Source of the DNA: Cladocopium goreaui
Lineage: Eukaryota; Sar; Dinophyceae; Suessiales; Symbiodiniaceae
Length of the DNA stretch: 64,000 bases
Direction of reading: 5' to 3'
NCBI GenBank assembly: GCA_947184155.2
Contig: CAMXCT020001509.1
Location: forward strand, 74,501 to 138,500
Shown here: positions 57,260 to 64,000 of the stretch, piece by piece
Layout of the letters: the number at the start of each line of letters is the position of its first letter
Position numbering within the stretch: position 1 is the first letter of the stretch
Made by a program: the position numbers and the translations under genes
The notes under the pieces: model-generated
What the model was told of the DNA's origin: nothing
Seen by the model: the letters and a program-made list of their open reading frames with translations, nothing else
Databases searched by the model: none

Positions 57260-57617
57260 TCAGACGATCTTGTGAGCGTCCGCGGCAAACTTGTACAACA
57301 AGTTTCCATTCTCGTCGAATTCCAAAGCCTTCATAGTGCCTTGCCAACGATATTCGTTGGGCTTGTACTTCAGAAGGATCCCCGCCTCGGCCTTCTGGAG
57401 ATAGCCAATGGCGGTCAATTCGACCTCAAGCACAGAACTCACCCTTGGGACCTTCTGGCGTCCAATCATTGAAGTACTGCGCACGTTTAACGGCAGCAAT
57501 CGGGTCTTTTCGTAGTCCAAACCTTTTGGAATATTCGTCAGGCTGGATCTCCTTGCCATTGTTCAAGTCCTCAAACTGCTTAGGAGTCAGAGCCAACCAA
57601 AGACGAATGGATTCCAT
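57260..57617 (-). CDS. Unknown ORF pair in the young element, two frames
   Basis: ATG at 57617: ESIRLWLALTPKQFEDLNNG, KEIQPDEYSKRFGLRKDP, then a stop at 57426. An overlapping frame to 57260 reads VELTAIGYLQKAEAGILLKY and QGTMKALEFDENGNLLYKFA. The two halves look like one ~120-residue protein broken or spliced near 57450 (PEGPKG). A GTGAGT donor-like site lies at the break. No family recognised. Confidence 0.45.
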
Positions 57618-57859
57618 TGCCGTTGATGCCAAAGGATCTCGAAGCGGTCGTTAGGGCAGCTGAAATGCAAAACCCTGAGCCAAAGTTGCCTTATAGTAAA
57701 ACAACAAAAGATAGAATGGAACCTATACAGACATGAGAAGTCCAAACAAGAGGTCAAGTCAAGTCCAACAGAACACACAGCTCCATACTTCGTCTCTCAC
57801 TTAGACAGCATGTCGAGCAACGAACTGACATCACATTCACATTACTTCCAGTCAGTTTC

Positions 57860-59460
57860 ACGTTTTGGAACCTATGCAGATCGTCTCGTCGCCTCTGCCG
57901 TCCAGTTCCCTATTTCTCTCTTTCTGATTTAATCTGTTATCTGAGCCTATGCACGTCTGCAACCCAGCTCATGTGTGAACCTTGCAACGTCTTGCAATCT
58001 GGTACACGTTTTGACTTTCTACAACCTTTCTTTTCTTTTGGAACCTATGCAGATCGTCTAGTCGCCTCTGCCGTCCAGTTCCCTATGGACCTATGCAGCG
58101 CCTCTGCCATCCAGCCCATTTCTTTCTTTTTGTTGTAAGTCAAAACTCTTTCAATTCAAAAAGTTGCAAATCTCAAATCCCAGATTCCCTCTTTTGCTTT
58201 TCACTCTGAGCAACACGCCAACGCAAAACTACACTTCCGTTCTACTCATCTCTCAGGATACTCTGCAAAGTCTGGTAGTACAAGATGTCCAACCAACATG
58301 GCCCAAGGTTCGCAAAGGAAACCCTCCAGGGTCGACTAACACCAAATCCATCTTGTTCGCAAACTACCAAAGAAAGTGCCATGCCCAACGTAGGCAAATG
58401 ACGCTGGCAATCATCATCGCAAAGATGATCAGGTTCATTTCACAGACAAGATTGACTTGCAGATGTCCCCAAACTCATGCCATTCATTTCGAGAGATATG
58501 CTACGGTATAGCTGCTCTAAGCCAAAAGAGAAAAACTGCCATTCAGGTTATCTTCACACAAAGTTCAGTCAGTCTGACAACAACTCCAGAGTACCTGTCT
58601 GTCTCAGGGTTCAGTGTACCTTCTCTGCATCCGCCCCAGTCTTTACGAATACATCCGTTCCAGGTTTCACAAAAACAAACTGCAACAATCCAAGCAACGT
58701 AAGTCATACCTGACCTGCCTGCGACTCTGCACAACTGTTCAAATTCCGGTCAAAGAAAACATAAAAGCAAACTCACAACAAAGTTTCCTGTTTCGTTTCA
58801 AAATACAGTTCAAAACAGTTTCCACTTCCTACACAGTTTAGGTCGTTTCCATCGACTTACAGTAATACATGCTCAACTCCAACACCTCCACAACTGCAGT
58901 TCAAACCATGGATGTTACCTGATGCATCTGAGAAATCAAGATCAACATTCCCAAACAGGCGGTGTCCACATGTCACCTTTCTCTCACTCCGTTGTCAACC
59001 AACATTCTCAACACCAAGTTCCACTGTGCCTTCAGTGCCATGACGGTTCCTATTCATCTCTCTGTTTCTCAGCACTCCAGTACCTATACTGCCAGGCAAA
59101 CAACAATGCTTCAGGCTTTAATCTCCAGGTTACCAGTCAGTGCAAACATCCGTCAAGCCCCACCGTTCCTGCACACTATCGAACCTCAGGTGTTCAACTA
59201 CTCACGTCTTATCTCACAAATGTGGCAACTAAACCAAGGTCACTGACAAAGCAAACTCGACCCTCCAGGTTCTCATGCCAAAATTTCTCTTTCCAACTAC
59301 CATCTCCAGGCATGACGCCAGGCTCAGTAGCACCACGCACTGTGCACTCCGTGCGTCCAGGATCAACTACAACCTGACCAACCTGTCGAGATGTAACTCT
59401 TTCTTACAGTACTTTTCTAGTATGGACCTATGCAGCTCCCTGCCATCCAGCCCATTTCCT
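57860..59460. repeat. Recurring CCTATGCAG...CCATCCAG motif
   Basis: GGAACCTATGCAGATCGTCT with GCCTCTGCCGTCCAGTTCCC occurs at about 57868 and again at about 58039. Shorter relatives (GGACCTATGCAGC .. CCATCCAGCCCATTTC) occur at about 58087 and 59424. Non-coding repeats in the element interior. Confidence 0.7.
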
Positions 59461-59499
59461 TTCTAATTCCTTTTCAATGCTTTCTAGTGATTCTCCAGG

Positions 59500-59640
59500 C
59501 ACTCTCTCTCTCTCTCTCTGCCAAAATCACCAAGCTTCCTAGTGACTCCCCAGGCTCTCGTTGCCAAAGTCACCACAACAATCTCTCTCTCTCTCTCTAG
59601 CGACTCTCCAGGCTCTCTCTCTCTCTCTCTCTTGCCAAAG
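59500..59640. repeat. (CT)n microsatellite, three runs
   Basis: Three CT runs joined by GACTCTCCAGG-type spacers. Confidence 0.95.
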
Positions 59641-59805
59641 TCACTAAACCTCTTACACAATAAAACGCAAATCACACATGCAACGCAACTCAGTGTGTTG
59701 CAGCTCAGTCGTTGTCACCTATTTTCCTCAAGCTTACCACTTTTGTCAGGAACTCCATCGCCTATATCTACCACATCTATCATACAACAATGGGTCACAG
59801 GTATT

Positions 59806-60099
59806 TCAACCTTGCAGTGTCCTGTGGTATCTGCCTAAGATATGCTCACGCATCTCACAAATCTGCCTCTGCATTTCGGTTTCCAAATCTCTGAGATGGT
59901 CACGGAACATCGCTATGATGTCTCGTTGGTTCGCATTCAGACGAACATCTTCAAGCAACGGCAAAAGCCATTCCAATAGAACAAGCAAAGTCTGCATCAG
60001 CCGAAAGACACTCGTCACCTTCTCTAATCCGATAATCCAACCAATGTACTGTTCCTCCATTGCTTCACGTAATGGCCGGTTGTCGCGGCGATTGTCCAT
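59806..60099 (-). CDS. Small helical ORF in the young element
   Basis: ATG at 60099, 97 codons. VTSVFRLMQTLLVLLEWLLP is hydrophobic, followed by a charged helical segment FRDHLRDLETEMQRQICEM. It is the first ORF after the 5' LTR, the place of gag. No capsid or zinc knuckle motif. A coiled-coil or membrane-associated role is only a guess. Confidence 0.5.
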   Translation of the reverse strand: MDNRRDNRPLREAMEEQYIGWIIGLEKVTSVFRLMQTLLVLLEWLLPLLEDVRLNANQRDIIAMFRDHLRDLETEMQRQICEMREHILGRYHRTLQG

Positions 60100-60628
60100 T
60101 CTTAGTACAGATCGGATGGCGATACTTTTCTTGAGCTTAAACGCTTCGGTTCCTAATTTATTTTTGCTGCAATTTTAATCAAAATCCAGTGGTTTTCTCA
60201 ACTTCTACATTCAAGGACTTCTAGGCCAGTTGTCGGAGTCCCTATTGTCCAAACACCTCACTTGTGTCTCCAGGACCTACTCCCAACCTCAGCCTACCGA
60301 GATACTCCAAGCACTTCAAAAACATGTCGTCTCCGGCAATCAATTGACAAGCCACCTTCAACAAATGACCTTACAGCCAGCATGCCAAATAAATGAAGTG
60401 AGACAAAACACGTCACCTGAATCAAGAATACTCAAGCTCTTCGATGCCCTTGACTTTACATCAGCAATGTACCAACCTAGTGTCGACTGCAAATCCTTAG
60501 TATAAGCTCAACACAGATCTCGCAAAAACCTAGGAGCTCAGTACAAACGATCTCAGCTTCACCTTAGATGGTGTCCTTAGTACACTGCAACAAGGGTCAG
60601 CGGAGAATGGTGTGGGTAGCTCCGTAGA

Positions 60629-60640
60629 GCTCCGCTACCA
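60629..60640 (-). other. Primer binding site of the young element
   Basis: Minus strand reads TGGTAGCGGAGC immediately after the LTR, 9 or 10 of 12 bases as in the classical initiator-Met site. The following TCTACGGAGCTACCCA makes an imperfect inverted repeat with it. Confidence 0.85.
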
Positions 60641-62184
60641 TGTATAAAAAGCGCCGTGCACAGATCTGCGGTCAGATCCAACGCTTCATCAAAATTCCTA
60701 CAGAACTACGCAGGCAAACGCGTACGTCAACCACGCACACCAAACACAAGCGCAGAGCGTAAATTCACAAACCTAACTAGACTAAAGCAATACCGTGTCA
60801 AAAGGATTGTTTCACCCTCGACTTCCACGTGCTGACGTCAAGCTCCTTCTTTTCGCTCCAGACGCAACACGATCAGTCACGGGAAAACAAAACCGGGAAA
60901 GAGGGAAAGAGGAAGATGTGTTCCCTGTGTCGGTCTGTCTTATGTCAAGCTATGTGACACAGCAGCTCTTGTTCATTAAATGAACTTCTGACACCAGTCC
61001 TTCGAGCCGATGTCTCAACTGGTAAACTCGATTCCAGGTTTCCAGTTAACAAACCTCAAGTTCTTCAAATAAAGGTCTGTTGAAACTATTCCAGCTGCTA
61101 CAAGTCTACAAAACTCAATTTCACTAGATGAATTCAAAACATCGAAACACTTCCAAAAGTTCTCAAATCAAACTGGTTCTCATCCAAACGTGAATAACCA
61201 GCTCATTAGTCACAGGCTGACTAACTTCTCAAGAACGAAGTGATTCACACAAGGTATCTGTACAACCTTCTTCTGGATACAAAACATAGTCAGAACACAA
61301 CGTTCCTTCTCCAAATCAGATTTCCACATAGAGATAGCATCTCACAGCTTCAAACCTCAATGTAGAACAGAATGTTCTGCTCGACATTGTCAATGTAGGT
61401 CAGCCAAATACAGTTGTATCGCTGAAGTCTTTCGACCACTGTAATAGCCAATCCACAATGTAGACCAAAGTCTTCTCAAAACAATGTCGTCCTCATAGAG
61501 GTAACCAAAGTCTTCTCAGGAACGATAAAATGCACACCATAAGACCAAGTGTATGATCCATAGGTCACGATGACGATGATGTAGGTATTGTCCTCACAAT
61601 ACTGAAACATCTCATCACAAAACTCTCAGACAAATAAGATGAGCCAATGTGGCCATTGTCCTCACAATGCCAATGCATCTCAAGGTCCAAGACTCAAAAT
61701 ATAGTAGGTTCTCTCCATCAGATATTTCCAGCTAGCTTAAACTCTTCTCCAAGAGTTTCTAGCTGTGTTCTCATCACTTGGAGAGAATAAACTTCTCAGT
61801 GTCGAATACACAATACAAAATCTCAATGTCAAACCAATGTAGGTATCTTCAGCTCAAGCAATAAGCTGTACCAGACTCAAGTCGAATCCAGAATAAGATG
61901 TAGAACTGATCAATATACCACAATCAGGTCAACACTGATCAATGACATCTCAAGATGTCAAAAAATGGTAAGTCCAAAGACTAATACAATATTGTCACCA
62001 TGCGCCGGTTTCTTCCGCAACAAGTAGAGTGTTCTCTACCAATCTTCCGCGTCATGTGTAAGCGATGAACTCTTGCAGTAGCCTTCCACGTATCTTCTGT
62101 GCATAAAACTATACAACCATGATGAATGGCATGTCGCTTCACCCTTACCCAGAGGGTGCTCCCACAGGGTGTCAAATTTCCATA
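60641..62184 (-). repeat. 5' LTR of the young element
   Basis: 1544 bp; starts (plus) TGTATAAAAAGCGCC and ends CAAATTTCCATA. As upstream LTR of a minus-strand element it should contain the promoter. Confidence 0.93.
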
Positions 62185-62189
62185 TTTCA

Positions 62190-62430
62190 CCAAGAGATTC
62201 TGCAAATTTCGAAGTAGACGTCGAAGACGTCGTTGTTCTTGAGGATCTTGTTCCAACGGGATGTAATTTGACAAATTGGCGCGATTCAGGACAACCAGGC
62301 TTTCAGGTCCAATGCCTTGCATGATTTGATCCCACCTGTAGTCGTCCAGCGCATCCGGTGCACCAGGGACAGGCATGATTCGCCACAGGCACACTGCACA
62401 AGAAATAGCTGCAGTCATTGACAATGCCAA
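62190..62430 (-). pseudogene. 5' part of an ORF split by the LTR element
   Basis: Minus-strand frame DALDDYRWDQIMQGIGPESL, VVLNRANLSNYIPLEQD, then LRRLLRNLQNLLVK up to the target duplication. A possible acceptor (TTCTTGTGCAG) precedes it near 62392. Upstream pieces (62540-62460, AKQVSRRIAMDKVMDMQAER; 62911-62636 and 62883-62473) may be earlier exons. No family recognised. Inside the LTR the frame runs on by chance. Confidence 0.6.
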
Positions 62431-64000
62431 GCAAAGGTGGGCTCATAGAGCTTGAAGGTTCAGCGCCACTCATCACGCGCTCTGCCTGCATGTCCATAAC
62501 CTTGTCCATCGCGATTCGACGGCTAACTTGTTTTGCCAATGTTTCGGCATTGCTTTGGGTTGAGGGATACCATCACACTCATCATCATTCCTTGACCTCA
62601 ATCTCGTTGAAGCCATATCATCACCAGGACCATCTTCATCTTGCGTCCCAAAACCGTAGTGCATCTCGCTGACATTTTTGCATGGTCGATTGTAGGTAGC
62701 GTTGGTATCTTTCTGCAAGTGTCTCCTCAACTTCAAATGACTCATCATCATCATCATCTGGTTCTTTTCCATCATCTGCACCACCTTCGTCAGGAACTCG
62801 AGCTTCATCTCCATCTTTAGAGCCATGTGCTCCTCCAGCTTGAAGAACTCGGTGTCGAATTCCAACAGCTTCCACAGCTCCATTGATACTTCTTGTCGAT
62901 ATCAACTCCATTGCTTTTTTTTCCTTCCAACGCCTTCATGGCTTTCGTCAGGTCGTTACACACGTTCAATCGCAGCAAAAAAATTTTCCGTCCAACGCCT
63001 TCATGGCTTCCGCCAGGTCGTTACACACGTTCAATCGCAGCAAAAAGATGAATTGTAATTATCATGCAAGGCTGTCTACTTGTCGATAGCCACAAAAGTA
63101 CTGGTAGTGGACCTGCACGCAGTCCAGCGAGCTGTCCCAGCAAGAAACCAAAAAACCACAACCAGAAACAAAAGAAACCAGGCAAACAAAAAACACACAA
63201 CCACAACCAAACCAAAACAAACAAAAACACAGAGAAAGTGGGATCGCTACCAGCAATGGGAATAACATGCATGAGCACATCTTGTGTGTCATTATGAGAA
63301 TGGCCACCGAACAAGAAGCAAAACAAAGAAAACACAGAATCACACAAAGGGGCCAGGTAGGAGGGTGATAGAAGCAACAAAGCTCAATGCGGAAACGAGG
63401 GATCCCCCCAGCCAGGATCCCCGAGATCACAAAGAGCAGCCGTTAAGGCATAACATTCACCCTGGCACTTCGAAGCAAACACCGACAACGCCGGGTCGCA
63501 ACGAGAGTGGTGAAAAACGAATAAAAGGTGAAACAGGAGGTGAGACATGATCTATTGTGAAAAATGACAGCAGTAGCTACGGCATTTAGGCGCACTCAGA
63601 GTCCGCTCAGTCGTTCTTTTCCAAGCATCATCATCATTGGGAGCTGTAGGGCACCCTTGCGGTGCACTGCTTTCAAAACTGTATCCTATGCGATCGAGTT
63701 AGCGATGATCGCTAGCTCGACAGCATTGATGCAGACTTGCAAGCGTGGAGCTCCTTCAGCGGTCAACAAATGCATGCGTTGCAGTCAATTGTATCAACTT
63801 CTTTAACGTGGAGATCGGTCTGCACAAGAGCCTGCGACCAGGATGGGCCATATTTTATTCTTTCTATGCTTGTTCTGAGAATATATCTTTTGGCAGCTTG
63901 GACGAGATAACATTGGTTGTATGTTGCTGTTTTTGGCATGATGTCGAAGGACACTGAACTTCTTGATTGTTTGCGCAGTTTCGGAAAGCTGATCCTCATG
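62431..64000. other. Right edge; upstream pieces of the split ORF and spacer
   Basis: 62473-62911 (minus) has two open frames with an acidic run (DDGKEPDDDDDESFEVEE) and a Met-rich alternative; the true one is unclear. A 62-bp direct duplication (CAACGCCTTCATGGCTTTCG...) lies at about 62926-62984 and 62990-63048. Beyond 63060 I see no gene. Confidence 0.45.

Larger units (their letters stand above)
52446..62184 (-). mobile_element. Young LTR retrotransposon without recognisable pol genes
   Basis: Direct repeats of ~1.55 kb (52446-54005 and 60641-62184) differ at about a dozen bases plus one indel. 5-bp target duplication TTTCA is at 52441-52445 and 62185-62189. On the minus strand the 5' LTR ends ..TATACA and is followed at once by TGGTAGCGGAGC, close to the initiator-Met primer site TGGTATCAGAGC. 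GAAAGGGGG directly precedes the 3' LTR. The 6.6-kb interior has only short ORFs (59806-60099, 57260-57617, 55448-56604) and no RT, integrase or protease motifs. I call it a large non-autonomous element mobilised in trans. The LTR begins TA rather than TG in this orientation. Confidence 0.9.

Overview
The window looks like nuclear DNA of a dinoflagellate alga (Symbiodiniaceae or a relative is my best guess). I infer this from a degraded copia element with dinoflagellate-style gag and integrase segments, intron-rich genes in which phase-matched exons join through GT-AG and GC-AG introns, a GC-rich reverse transcriptase of the type abundant in these genomes, and very large satellite and microsatellite tracts. 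There is no sign of bacterial operons, ribosome binding sites or rRNA. Every host gene I can identify reads on the minus strand, as expected of a unidirectional gene cluster.

Layout. 1-1942: no confident gene. 1943-8538: a complete but decayed LTR copia retrotransposon on the minus strand, with LTRs, primer binding site, gag, integrase, reverse transcriptase and RNase H. 8539-19300: mostly intergenic or intronic, with a few unassigned minus-strand exon-like ORFs, a 50-bp satellite (11.37-12.11 kb) and diverged ~300-360 bp repeats (12.1-13.7 kb). 19.34-22.89 kb: about 3.5 kb of ACAT-family microsatellite with higher-order structure. 23-25 kb: an unassigned minus-strand ORF. 25.48-35.10 kb: a multi-exon FAD-dependent monooxygenase gene (minus). 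One intron of about 5 kb holds several satellites and many copies of a short motif CCCATTTTATAGAG. 36.45-45.68 kb: a multi-exon two-pore-channel-like cation channel gene (minus), with exon joins that agree in phase over the whole second pore domain. 45.69-49.2 kb: a GC-rich non-LTR retrotransposon (plus strand) with N-terminal zinc finger, reverse transcriptase and C-terminal PD-(D/E)XK-like endonuclease. It lies antisense just upstream of a channel exon. 49.3-52.0 kb: spacer and simple repeats. 52446-62184: a 9.7-kb young LTR element (minus) with ~1.55-kb LTRs, TSD TTTCA, a perfectly placed PBS and a PPT. It has no recognisable pol genes, only small unknown ORFs. It has split an ORF whose frame continues exactly across the insertion (62430-62190 into 52440-52093). 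62.4-64 kb: the remains of that ORF's surroundings, and spacer.

The genes do not form a pathway. The common theme is repeated invasion of a minus-strand gene cluster by retroelements and satellites, mostly within introns. The two strongest leads are the non-autonomous LTR element with its unknown cargo ORFs and the dispersed inverted 14-bp motif in the monooxygenase intron.
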